Shown piece after piece: positions 1-7,162 of a stretch of 64,000 bases of DNA (its first letter is position 1; each line of letters opens with the position of its first letter). The DNA lies in assembly GCA_947502645.1 (NCBI GenBank), contig CANNAD010000001.1, positions 1,270,750-1,334,749 of the forward strand, read 5' to 3'. The notes beneath the pieces were generated by a model that searched no databases, was not told where the DNA came from, and saw only the letters and a program-made list of their open reading frames with translations. This stretch comes from an uncultured Micrococcaceae bacterium (GTDB lineage Bacteria > Actinomycetota > Actinomycetes > Actinomycetales > Micrococcaceae). The position numbers were made by a program, and so were the translations under genes.

Positions 1-618
1 ACGAAGATCTGGAACTCCAACCAGGGCTACGAGGCCACGCTGAGTTCGTTCGAGGAATCGATGCAGAACCTGGGGCTGGACACACTGGACCTGCTGCTCA
101 TCCACTGGCTGCAGCCCAAGCAGGGCAAGTACGTTGAGACGTGGAAGGCGCTCGTGGAGCTGCAGAAGCAGGGCCGTGTGAAGTCGATCGGTGTTTCCAA
201 CTTCACGAAGGAAGCGATCACCGAGGTTATCGAAGCTACCGGTGTTACGCCGGCCATCAACCAGGTGGAGACCCACCCGTACTTCAATCAGGCTGATCTG
301 CGTGCCTTCGAAAAGGAGCACGGCATCCTGCATCAGGCCTGGTCGCCGCTCGGTCAGGGCAAGGAACTCCTTGAGGATCCCGCCCTGCAGCAGATCGCTG
401 AAAAGCGCGGCGCAACGGTTGCCCAGGTTGTCATTGCGTGGCATCTGGCCGTGGGTAATGTCGTTATCCCGAAGTCAGTCACTGAATCACGCATCGTGGA
501 GAACTTCGCTGCGGTGGACGTGACGTTGGACGACGACGACGTCGCTGTCATCAGCGGACTGGACAGGGGCGCTGAGGGCCGGATTGGTCCGGACCCCGCG
601 GTATCTGACTTCCAGTAG
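1..618 (+). CDS. aldo/keto reductase, 3' part (5' end outside window)
   Basis: This is the C-terminal part of an NADPH-dependent aldo/keto reductase of the 2,5-diketo-D-gluconate reductase type. The reading frame is open from base 1, so the start and the N-terminal catalytic Asp/Tyr/Lys lie upstream. Visible family landmarks are LLLIHW (the active-site His strand), the SIGVSNF motif, the NQVETHPYF strand and the cofactor-binding IPKSVTESR segment near the C terminus. It converges on the flagellar fliW gene and is separated from it by a palindromic repeat. The substrate cannot be told from sequence; this family is broad. Confidence 0.9.
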   Translation, partial: TKIWNSNQGYEATLSSFEESMQNLGLDTLDLLLIHWLQPKQGKYVETWKALVELQKQGRVKSIGVSNFTKEAITEVIEATGVTPAINQVETHPYFNQADLRAFEKEHGILHQAWSPLGQGKELLEDPALQQIAEKRGATVAQVVIAWHLAVGNVVIPKSVTESRIVENFAAVDVTLDDDDVAVISGLDRGAEGRIGPDPAVSDFQ

Positions 619-634
619 CCCACCTTTAAACGCC

Positions 635-706
635 CGCGAGGTCACCCTTTATCCGCCAGATCACCCTTTATAAGGGGTGATCTCGGCGATAAAGGGTGAC
701 CTCGCG
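635..706. repeat. nested palindrome of the GATCACCCTTT family (left copy)
   Basis: An 18-bp perfect inverted repeat (635-652 against 689-706) encloses a second palindrome with arms 658-666 and 675-683. Both contain the core GRTCACCCTTT. It lies between the convergent reductase and fliW genes and could act as a bidirectional terminator, although there is no T run. A related element lies at 30065-30108, just past the other end of the flagellar cluster. Confidence 0.8.
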
Positions 707-717
707 GCGTTGAGAAA

Positions 718-1104
718 CTAGGCCGAGCGGCCCGTCAGCTGTGCGTGAAGCGGCCAGTCCTGGCCCTCCAGAATCACCTGGCTGCAGGCACCCGTCAAAC
801 GGTTGACAATAATGGGCGCCATCAGGTTAACGGAGGTTCCATCCCCGCCCGGGGTGGCAACCACCAGCACCAGGGCGTCATCAGATTCCGTCAGCTCCAG
901 TGCAGCTGCTTCGCCCGTGGAAATCCGCGGCTCATAATCCGGAACGTAGACACCGGCGTCGAGCACGTAGAGACGCCGGCTCGGCGCCTCTACAGACTGC
1001 AGCGTGTACAAACCGTCCGCGCCGGAAATGCCGATGAGCTTGAACGTGGTCAGCGGCGCGAGCCCCGGCAGCGGGGTGATGAACGTCAGTTCCATGTCGC
1101 TCAT
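718..1104 (-). CDS. fliW: flagellar assembly factor FliW
   Basis: 128-residue protein with the FliW pattern: an N-terminal TFITPLPGLAPLTTFKLIGI segment and the later LYTLQS, VYVPDY and NLMAPIIVN strands. In Bacillus, FliW binds flagellin and, when free, blocks the RNA-binding protein CsrA, tying flagellin translation to export. A csrA gene lies at the opposite end of this cluster and both flagellin leaders have candidate CsrA sites, so the same circuit is likely here. The start codon overlaps the flgL stop by four bases, making it the last gene of flgN-flgK-flgL-fliW. Confidence 0.92.
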   Translation of the reverse strand: MSDMELTFITPLPGLAPLTTFKLIGISGADGLYTLQSVEAPSRRLYVLDAGVYVPDYEPRISTGEAAALELTESDDALVLVVATPGGDGTSVNLMAPIIVNRLTGACSQVILEGQDWPLHAQLTGRSA

Positions 1105-1985
1105 CGGAGGAAGTCCATTAGGGTGGGCTGCAGTACGCGTGCGCTGACCGCCAATGCGTTCTGGTAGGCAATTTCCTGCAGTTTCATGTCCATCACCGCT
1201 TCGCCGAGGTCCACATCTTCAATACTGGAACGCTGCGTCTGCAGCTCCACGGACTCGCTCACGTTGGCCTCCCTGGCGCGAAGAAGTTCGGCATGACGTG
1301 CACCAACAGCGGCGTGCTGACCCTGGATTGCCTCGGTCCGGGAGTCGATGGCGGCCAGGAAGCTGCCCGTCCCGCTTCCGGCACGCAGTTCAGTCACCAT
1401 GGAGTTGACGAGCGCGAACACGGAGTCCGGGCCCTCGCCGAATACTGCGGCGCCATCGGTATCGACCCGAACTGTTGAGTTGGCGGTCAGCCGACGCTCG
1501 ACGCCGCTGTCCGGCACGCCCGCGTAAGCGAAGGTGTTGTCGAACGCTTTGCCCGTGTCTGAGTTGCCCGCGAAAACCGGGCGTCCCTGATGTGTGGTGT
1601 TGGCTTGCTTGAGCAGTTCTGCGCCGAGGGTCTCGAGCTCAGCTGCGAGGCCTTCGCTGGCGGCGGGGGAGAGAGTGGAATCGTTGGCTCCACGGAGCGC
1701 CAGGTCCTTGACCCGGTTGAGCAGGTCCGTGGTGGTGCTCATCGCGGAGTCGACAGTGGTCAGCCAGGCGTCGCCGTTGGTGATGTTGCGGCTGAACTGT
1801 TCGTTGGCTCGCAGCTCGGCACGGACGTTCAGCGCAGCCTTGGTCCCCGAGGGGTCCTCCGACGGACGACTGATCGCGTTGCCGCTGACGGCACGCTCGC
1901 GTAGACGAGCCAGCTCCGAAAGGCCGGTCTGCAGGTTGTCCTGCGCCGTTCTGGTCATGGTCTGGCTGGTGACCCTGCTGATCAT
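1101..1985 (-). CDS. flgL: hook-filament junction protein FlgL (HAP3)
   Basis: 294-residue flagellin-like junction protein placed between FlgK and the filament. The N terminus (MISRVTSQTMTRTAQDNLQ) and C terminus (AYQNALAVSARVLQPTLMDFL) carry the paired D0/D1 helices typical of FlgL, with SRPSEDPSGTKAAL matching the conserved SRPSDDP motif. The start is preceded by GGGAGA and lies three bases after the flgK stop, so it is translated with flgK. Confidence 0.95.
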   Translation of the reverse strand: MISRVTSQTMTRTAQDNLQTGLSELARLRERAVSGNAISRPSEDPSGTKAALNVRAELRANEQFSRNITNGDAWLTTVDSAMSTTTDLLNRVKDLALRGANDSTLSPAASEGLAAELETLGAELLKQANTTHQGRPVFAGNSDTGKAFDNTFAYAGVPDSGVERRLTANSTVRVDTDGAAVFGEGPDSVFALVNSMVTELRAGSGTGSFLAAIDSRTEAIQGQHAAVGARHAELLRAREANVSESVELQTQRSSIEDVDLGEAVMDMKLQEIAYQNALAVSARVLQPTLMDFLR

Positions 1986-1988
1986 TGC

Positions 1989-3398
1989 CTATCTCCCTAC
2001 GATTCCTGTGCGGTTTATCAGCGTATCGAGCATTGAGTCGATTGCTGTCATTACCCGCGCGGCGCCCTGATAGGCGTGCTGGTATGCCAGTAGTTGTACG
2101 TTCTCTTCATCCAGGTCCACTGATGCGTTGGACAACTGCGCTCCGACGGCAGCATTGGCGCTGATGTCCGCCACGGTGGCCTGTTGAATCTCGGTTTTGG
2201 TGCGGACGGCGGTCGAGGTGACAAAACCAGCCCAGATGTCATCGGGAGATCCTGGCTTCTGTCCGATCTGCGAGATGGCGTCGGCAAGGTTGCCATTGAC
2301 ACCGCCGGCGGAGGCCAGTGACGCGGCGATACCGGAACCGTCCGCGGGAACAACTTTCAGGCTCGACGCCGGGCTACCGGGATCAAAGCTGAAGAAGTCC
2401 AGTCCCGTGGTCCCATCGGCCGTGCTGCCGGTGCGGTGAAGGGCGTTGACCTGCGTGGCAAGCTCAGTAGCCAGACGGTCATAGTTCGCCGCGGCATCAG
2501 CCAGCTCGCCGCCGTTACCGGTCGGTGCGAGCATGGATAAAGCACCAGCCAGTTCGCCGCCGTCGATCGTTGCCGCATCACCGGGGCGGTGCTGCCACTC
2601 CAACCGCACGACGTCGGCTGCCGAAGCGTCGAGGGTTCTGGCGCCGGCGAGGGACACAGGACGGTGTGTTCCGCCCGTGACAATAGCATTACCGCCAATG
2701 GTGACGTCGATCGTTCCGTCGTCGTTGCTTCTGGTCCTGCTGCCGGTCAATGCGGCAATGGTGGTTGTGAGGAGGGACCGCTGGTCAATGAGTTCGTTGG
2801 CCGATCCGCCAGTTGCTAACTGCGACCGGATCTTCACGTTGAGATCTGCAACTGCGGAAGCAGCACTGTTCAGCTCGGTGACCATGGATTCAGTCTGTGA
2901 GCGAAGGGAGGCCCACTGGCCTTCGACTTCGCTGCGGCCCTGGCTGATGCCCGAGGCGAGCGCATTGGCCTCCGCGAGCAGCACCTTGTGTACGGCGGGC
3001 TCTGTTGGCTCGTTGGCGGCACCTTGCCAGGCCGCATAGAAATCCTGGAAACGTGCGGACAAACCGTTTTCGCCGGGCTCACGGAAGGATGCTTCCATGG
3101 TGGCCAGGGCGTTGGCGCGGACCGTCGAATAGCCGGCCGCTGCCGCCGTCGTCCGCACCCGGTTATCCAGGTGAATGTCGCCCAGTCGGGCCACACCGTC
3201 CGTGAACACTCCCTGACCCGGGCGCGCTCCCGTGGTGAACAGCCCGTTGTTGAGCGGCGCTGCCGCCGACGTTGAAACCCGCTGCCGCGTATAACCCTCG
3301 GTATTGATGTTGATGATGTTCTGACCAGCAACGTTGAGCCCCTGACGGGCTGCCACAAGGCCGGTATATGCGGCGTTCAATCCGCTGAAAGTGCTCAT
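1989..3398 (-). CDS. flgK: hook-associated protein FlgK (HAP1)
   Basis: 469-residue first hook-filament junction protein. The start chosen is ATG at 3398, giving MSTFSGLNAAYTGLVAARQG; a longer frame from 3470 would run into flgN and has no FlgK-like sequence. The rod/hook signature NVAGQNIININTEGYTRQ and the C-terminal QLLAYQHAYQGAARVMTAID helix are diagnostic. A weak SD (AAGGA) lies at the end of flgN. It is exported by the flagellar type III system with FlgN as its probable chaperone. Confidence 0.95.
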   Translation of the reverse strand: MSTFSGLNAAYTGLVAARQGLNVAGQNIININTEGYTRQRVSTSAAAPLNNGLFTTGARPGQGVFTDGVARLGDIHLDNRVRTTAAAAGYSTVRANALATMEASFREPGENGLSARFQDFYAAWQGAANEPTEPAVHKVLLAEANALASGISQGRSEVEGQWASLRSQTESMVTELNSAASAVADLNVKIRSQLATGGSANELIDQRSLLTTTIAALTGSRTRSNDDGTIDVTIGGNAIVTGGTHRPVSLAGARTLDASAADVVRLEWQHRPGDAATIDGGELAGALSMLAPTGNGGELADAAANYDRLATELATQVNALHRTGSTADGTTGLDFFSFDPGSPASSLKVVPADGSGIAASLASAGGVNGNLADAISQIGQKPGSPDDIWAGFVTSTAVRTKTEIQQATVADISANAAVGAQLSNASVDLDEENVQLLAYQHAYQGAARVMTAIDSMLDTLINRTGIVGR

Positions 3399-3408
3399 GT
3401 TCGGTGTC

Positions 3409-3894
3409 TCACAGATCCTTGTCCAGCATGTGCCATGCGTCCGATGTGGCCTTGGAGGTTCCGTGCGCACCGTAGGTGCCGGCGTCGGATTCCAGGGTTG
3501 CCAGTGTTTCCTGGGTGGAGCGTGAAGCTGCCCGAAGATACTGTTCGTTTGTTTCGCGAAGTTCCCTGATCTGCGTGGTCAACTCTGACATTGCCTTCAG
3601 GTGGGCTTCGAAGATGATGCTCCATGGTCCGGGAGGGGCGTCGCCGGCAAGCTGACGCAGCGTTGCGTCCTCCGGTGTTCCCCATTCCGCCGCGACCGTT
3701 CCAACTTCCACGGTTCGGGCCAGGCCGGCAGCGCGCAGGCGCTCAAGGACCTGCTCTACCTCGCGTGTGGCGTGCTGGAGCCACCGGGTTTTGCCTGAGG
3801 TCAGGATGAGCTGCTCTTCTTCCAGCTTGAAGAGCAGAAGCTCAAGTAGTTCCCGCTCTTTCCACAGCAGGGCTGAGAGTTCGTCGACGCCCAT
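3409..3894 (-). CDS. flgN: FlgN-type export chaperone
   Basis: 161-residue, largely helical protein (ELSALLWKERELLELLLFKLEEEQ at the N terminus) of the FlgN family, which chaperones FlgK and FlgL before export. Identity rests on the LLxxLxxExxLL heptads and on position directly upstream of flgK. A strong SD (GGAGG) lies 8 bases before the ATG. It is the first gene of a four-gene minus-strand operon behind a sigma-28-type promoter. Confidence 0.85.
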   Translation of the reverse strand: MGVDELSALLWKERELLELLLFKLEEEQLILTSGKTRWLQHATREVEQVLERLRAAGLARTVEVGTVAAEWGTPEDATLRQLAGDAPPGPWSIIFEAHLKAMSELTTQIRELRETNEQYLRAASRSTQETLATLESDAGTYGAHGTSKATSDAWHMLDKDL

Positions 3895-3946
3895 GCCATT
3901 TACCTCCGCTAGTTCCCGGGGTGGTGCGCCCCGCTGATATTTCTTT

Positions 3947-3973
3947 CTATCGGCCTTGCGTAGCTCAATGTTA
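3947..3973 (-). promoter_or_regulatory. sigma-28 promoter for flgN-flgK-flgL-fliW
   Basis: On the minus strand: TAAC (3970-3973), 15 nt, GCCGATAG (3947-3954). This is close to the flagellar sigma-28 consensus TAAA-N15-GCCGATAA and identical in layout to the sites before both flagellin genes. It lies about 53 bases upstream of the flgN start. Confidence 0.85.
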
Positions 3974-4107
3974 GTGGTATTGTTCTCTCAGTTGGTGAAC
4001 ATTTTCACTAACTCGCGCTGGGGAGCTGCGGTTGTATGGTCGGATACTTCTGCCTTAAAAAGGTTTTCCCTGCGCGTTACTTATGAGTAGCGGTTGGGGA
4101 ACTCGCA

Positions 4108-4926
4108 ATGAATCGTGTCGAACGTAATGCGCTCGTCGTCGAAAACCTGCCTTTGGTAGGTTACCTCGTGTCAGAGCTGTGCGCTAAAGCTACACACCTG
4201 TCCCGGGATGATCTGGCGTCTGTCGGTGCCATAGCCCTTATTTCTTCGGCGGAGTCGTTTGACTCCACCCTCGGCGTTCCGTTCGGAGCCTACGCACGGC
4301 GTCGTATTTCTGGCGCATTCGCGGATGAGCTTCGGGCCAATGACTGGGCGCCGCGCTCGGCCCGGAAGCGCATCAAGGAAACACTGGCGGTCCAGGAGAC
4401 ACTCACCGGTGTTCTCAAGCGCAATCCCAGCACCCGCGAAGTCGCAGCTGCATTGGGCGTTGACAAGGCGACGGCGGATGCCGCTCTTGCGGACGCGGCC
4501 CGGACTGTTGCACCCCTCGATGACGCCATGTCCGAGGTGCTTGCCTCCCGCACCGTCTCACCCGAGATCGATCTACTGGCCACCGAGCGCATTGGTTTTG
4601 TGCGCTCCGCAGTCGACGTCCTGCCGGAGAAGATGCGCTACATCATCGAGCAGATCTACTTTGAGGACCGCAGTGTGAAGGAGCTGGCCGAGGAGCTGGG
4701 AGCTACACATTCGGCTATCTCGCAGCAACGGTCCGAGGCGATTCGCCTGCTCCGTGACGGCCTGGAAACCCACTACGCCGACGACGACGCCGCCGCGTAT
4801 GTGCCGCAGTCCAGGATTTCGACCAATCGTCGGACCGCGTACCTTGCCACTCTCGCTGAGGAGACCTGTGGCGGTATCGCCCGGGCTGCCCGCCGGCTGG
4901 ACACAGCTACGCTCGCAGTGTCCTAA
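4108..4926 (+). CDS. fliA: flagellar RNA polymerase sigma factor (sigma-28/FliA)
   Basis: 272-residue sigma-70 family protein with regions 2, 3 and 4. Region 2 includes LVSELCAKATHLSRDDLASVGAIAL and FGAYARRRISGAFADELRANDW, region 3 is NPSTREVAAALGV, and the region 4 helix-turn-helix is SVKELAEELGATHSAISQQRSEA. The ARRRI and DELR motifs are typical of FliA. A tail of about 45 residues follows region 4 and has no clear assignment. It is divergent from flgN and just upstream of the flagellin genes, whose promoters match its expected recognition sequence. No anti-sigma factor FlgM is seen in the window. Confidence 0.92.
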   Translation: MNRVERNALVVENLPLVGYLVSELCAKATHLSRDDLASVGAIALISSAESFDSTLGVPFGAYARRRISGAFADELRANDWAPRSARKRIKETLAVQETLTGVLKRNPSTREVAAALGVDKATADAALADAARTVAPLDDAMSEVLASRTVSPEIDLLATERIGFVRSAVDVLPEKMRYIIEQIYFEDRSVKELAEELGATHSAISQQRSEAIRLLRDGLETHYADDDAAAYVPQSRISTNRRTAYLATLAEETCGGIARAARRLDTATLAVS

Positions 4927-4945
4927 ACCCCGTAACTACAGAAAG

Positions 4946-4975
4946 CGGATCCCCACCGTTCGGGGGGTCCGTTTT
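4946..4975 (+). terminator. intrinsic terminator after fliA
   Basis: A 9-bp stem (4946-4954 with 4963-4971, one G-T pair) encloses a short loop and is followed by GTTTTCTGTTT. It separates fliA from the flagellin promoter. Confidence 0.75.
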
Positions 4976-5015
4976 CTGTTTAACGAATCCTTTCAAAAAA
5001 GTTTTCCGCCGTCCC

Positions 5016-5042
5016 TAACACCTCCGTGTGGGCTGTCGATAG
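5016..5042 (+). promoter_or_regulatory. sigma-28 promoter, flagellin 1
   Basis: TAAC at 5016-5019, 15-nt spacer, GTCGATAG at 5035-5042. The expected transcript has a leader of about 55 nt ending at the ATG at 5104. Confidence 0.85.
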
Positions 5043-5052
5043 TTGGTGGTGT

Positions 5053-5096
5053 CAGCCCATGGATGGGCTGGTGAACTTTGACCCACTCACGGAGGA
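5053..5096 (+). promoter_or_regulatory. candidate CsrA-binding leader, flagellin 1
   Basis: A 7-bp hairpin (5053-5059 with 5064-5070) presents a GGA in its loop (AUGGAU if the last A-U pair opens), which fits the CsrA core ANGGA. A second GGA pair forms the Shine-Dalgarno GGAGGA at 5091-5096. The two-site layout resembles the B. subtilis hag leader. The same hairpin is present before the second flagellin gene. Confidence 0.65.
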
Positions 5097-5103
5097 ATAC
5101 ATC

Positions 5104-5937
5104 ATGGGTTTCGCAATCAATACCAATGTTTCGGCTATGAACGCCTACCGCAATCTGTCGATGACGCAGAACGATATGTCCAAGTCGCTGGAGAAGCTTT
5201 CCAGTGGTCTGCGCATCAACCGTGCAGCAGATGATGCTGCTGGTCTGGCTCTGGCTGAGGGCCTGCGTTCGCAGGTTGGCGGTCTGACCGTTGCAGCCCG
5301 TAACGCCCAGGATGGTGTGGGTGTTATCCAGACTGCTGAAGGTGCCCTGACCGAGGTTCACTCGATTCTGCAGCGCGTTCGCGACCTGGCTGTTCAGGCT
5401 GGTAACGACTCCAACAACGCCGAGTCCCGCGGTGCTATCACCAAGGAAGCGACCGCATTGGTCACCGAGCTTGGCCGTATCGCAGATTCCACGAACTTCA
5501 ATGGCAACAACCTTCTGGACGGCACTGCCGGTACCGCTGGTGTTATGTCCTTCCAGATCGGTGCAGGCGCAACGGACCAGATTGCCGTTGACCTGACCGG
5601 TGCAAACGTTGACGCAGTGGTCACCGCTATGGGTGCACTGGACTTCACGTCCGCAACGGGTGCTGCAGCGGCCATCACCTCTGTTGACACTGCCATCGAT
5701 TCCGTTTCCAGTGCCCGTGCCGGCCTTGGTGCTGTGCAGAACCGGTTCGAGCACACGATCAAGCACGTCAATGTTTCGATCGAGAACCTTTCGGCTGCTG
5801 AGTCCCGTATCCGCGACACCGACATGGCCAAGGAGATGGCGGACTTCACCCGTTCACAGATCCTTTCCCAGGCTGGTACCGCGATGCTGGCCCAGGCCAA
5901 CCAGATGAACCAGGGCGTCCTGCAGCTGCTCCGCTAA
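5104..5937 (+). CDS. fliC1: flagellin, copy 1
   Basis: 277-residue flagellin. N-terminal D0/D1 (MGFAINTNVSAMNAYRNL, then SGLRINRAADDAAGLALAEG) and the C-terminal helix (NQMNQGVLQLLR) are canonical; only a short variable core of about 70 residues lies between. The start is ATG at 5104 behind GGAGGA; the open frame extends upstream to 5026 but that part is leader. Transcription is expected from the sigma-28 site at 5016. It is flanked by a near-identical second copy, and translation is probably under CsrA/FliW control. Confidence 0.97.
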   Translation: MGFAINTNVSAMNAYRNLSMTQNDMSKSLEKLSSGLRINRAADDAAGLALAEGLRSQVGGLTVAARNAQDGVGVIQTAEGALTEVHSILQRVRDLAVQAGNDSNNAESRGAITKEATALVTELGRIADSTNFNGNNLLDGTAGTAGVMSFQIGAGATDQIAVDLTGANVDAVVTAMGALDFTSATGAAAAITSVDTAIDSVSSARAGLGAVQNRFEHTIKHVNVSIENLSAAESRIRDTDMAKEMADFTRSQILSQAGTAMLAQANQMNQGVLQLLR

Positions 5938-5980
5938 ACCGGAAGCAGTAAACGTATGACCGTTCTGTGATGACCGCTGG

Positions 5981-6019
5981 TGGCGGGGAACTTTGACTTG
6001 GACCTCACTACCCCCGCCA
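5981..6019 (+). other. conserved 3' UTR long-range stem, flagellin 1
   Basis: TGGCGGGG (5981-5988) pairs with CCCCGCCA (6012-6019) across a 23-nt loop. The same stem occurs after flagellin 2 at 7070-7108. It may stabilise the transcript 3' end or be an old terminator; it has no T run. Confidence 0.5.
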
Positions 6020-6031
6020 TCAGCTACAAGA

Positions 6032-6069
6032 GGTGCCGCCGGAATCTTCCGGCGGCACCGTCTTTCTTT
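6032..6069 (+). terminator. intrinsic terminator after flagellin 1
   Basis: Perfect 11-bp GC-rich stem (6032-6042 with 6049-6059, loop AATCTT) followed by GTCTTTCTTTAAA. The corresponding position after flagellin 2 lacks this hairpin. Confidence 0.9.
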
Positions 6070-6089
6070 AAACCCTGCACCGAAACTTC

Positions 6090-6116
6090 TAACACCTCCG
6101 ATCCGGGTGTCGATAG
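6090..6116 (+). promoter_or_regulatory. sigma-28 promoter, flagellin 2
   Basis: TAAC at 6090-6093, 15-nt spacer, GTCGATAG at 6109-6116. Both hexamers are identical to the copy 1 promoter while the second half of the spacer differs, which supports selection on the two motifs. Confidence 0.85.
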
Positions 6117-6126
6117 TTGGTGGTGT

Positions 6127-6170
6127 CAGCCCATGGATGGGCTGGTGAACTTTGACCCACTCACGGAGGA
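6127..6170 (+). promoter_or_regulatory. candidate CsrA-binding leader, flagellin 2
   Basis: Same hairpin with GGA in the loop (6127-6133 with 6138-6144) and GGAGGA SD at 6165-6170 as in the first flagellin leader. Confidence 0.65.
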
Positions 6171-6177
6171 ATACATC

Positions 6178-7026
6178 ATGGGTTTCGCAATCAATACCAA
6201 TGTTTCGGCTATGAACGCCTACCGCAATCTGTCGATGACGCAGAACGATATGTCCAAGTCGCTGGAGAAGCTTTCCAGTGGTCTGCGCATCAACCGTGCA
6301 GCAGATGATGCTGCTGGTCTGGCTCTGGCCGAAGGCCTGAAGTCACAGGTTGGCGGTCTGACCGTTGCAGCCCGTAACGCCCAGGATGGTGTGGGTGTTA
6401 TCCAGACTGCTGAAGGTGCCCTGACCGAGGTTCACTCGATTCTGCAGCGTGTTCGTGACCTTGCCGTTCAGGCTGGTAACGACTCCAACAACACTGAATC
6501 CCGTGCAGCGATCACCAAGGAAGCAACGGCGCTGACCGATGAGCTGACGCGGATCGCTGGTTCCACCAACTTCAATGGCAACAACCTTCTGGACGCTTCC
6601 GCCGGTGCAGCTGCTGACGGCAAGATGTCCTTCCAGATTGGTGCAGGCGCAGCCGACCAGATCGAAGTTGACCTGAGCGGTGCCGATATCGCAACACTGG
6701 CAGGAACACTGGCAACAACAGTGGCCACCGGTTTCGATAATGCCGTCAACGCTGCGGCGACGATCACCGCCGTTGACACTGCTATCACCGATGTTTCCAG
6801 TGCCCGTGCCGGCCTTGGTGCTGTGCAGAACCGGTTCGAGCACACGATCAAGCACGTCAATGTTTCGATCGAGAACCTTTCGGCTGCTGAGTCCCGTATC
6901 CGCGACACCGACATGGCCAAGGAGATGGCGGACTTCACCCGTTCACAGATCCTTTCCCAGGCTGGTACCGCGATGCTGGCCCAGGCCAACCAGATGAACC
7001 AGGGCGTCCTGCAGCTGCTCCGCTAA
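6178..7026 (+). CDS. fliC2: flagellin, copy 2
   Basis: 282-residue flagellin with terminal domains almost identical to copy 1 (same MGFAINTNVSAMNAYRNL start and NQMNQGVLQLLR end). The central region, roughly residues 125-215, differs and is 5 residues longer. The start is ATG at 6178 behind GGAGGA; the frame stays open upstream but only through leader sequence. Near-identity of the ends with divergence of the exposed core suggests gene conversion at the ends or diversifying change in the core. Confidence 0.97.
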   Translation: MGFAINTNVSAMNAYRNLSMTQNDMSKSLEKLSSGLRINRAADDAAGLALAEGLKSQVGGLTVAARNAQDGVGVIQTAEGALTEVHSILQRVRDLAVQAGNDSNNTESRAAITKEATALTDELTRIAGSTNFNGNNLLDASAGAAADGKMSFQIGAGAADQIEVDLSGADIATLAGTLATTVATGFDNAVNAAATITAVDTAITDVSSARAGLGAVQNRFEHTIKHVNVSIENLSAAESRIRDTDMAKEMADFTRSQILSQAGTAMLAQANQMNQGVLQLLR

Positions 7027-7069
7027 ACCGGAAGCAGTAAACGTATGACCGTTCTGTGATGACCGCTGG

Positions 7070-7108
7070 TGGCGGGGAACTTTGACTTGGACCTCACTAC
7101 CCCCGCCA
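7070..7108 (+). other. conserved 3' UTR long-range stem, flagellin 2
   Basis: TGGCGGGG (7070-7077) pairs with CCCCGCCA (7101-7108), the same structure as after flagellin 1. No strong intrinsic terminator follows, so transcription may read into fliD. Confidence 0.45.
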
Positions 7109-7162
7109 TCAGCTCATCACCGAACCACCACGAATTTTTGAGAAGATCAGGAGGAAACTGCC

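Larger units (their letters stand above)
5016..6025 (+). repeat. tandem flagellin duplication, copy 1 (promoter, gene, 3' UTR)
   Basis: The unit runs from the sigma-28 promoter through the flagellin gene to the conserved 3' UTR. It is repeated at 6090-7114. The leaders, the first about 240 coding bases, the last about 230 coding bases and the 3' UTR are nearly or fully identical. Only the central coding part differs. Confidence 0.9.
6090..7114 (+). repeat. tandem flagellin duplication, copy 2
   Basis: Second copy of the promoter-gene-3' UTR unit seen at 5016-6025. Sequence identity stops just after the conserved 3' UTR (CAGCT), so the intrinsic terminator of copy 1 lies outside the duplicated unit. 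Confidence 0.9.

Noticed and set aside
600..720. attL copy of the tRNA-Thr 3' end at the left edge of the flagellar cluster
   Set aside because: No match to the tRNA 3' segment was found by eye, and there is no integrase gene in the window.
4032..4060. Vegetative promoter for fliA (TTGTAT, 17 nt, TTAAAA)
   Set aside because: Both hexamers are poor matches and other weak candidates exist in this AT-richer gap, so it was not listed as a feature.
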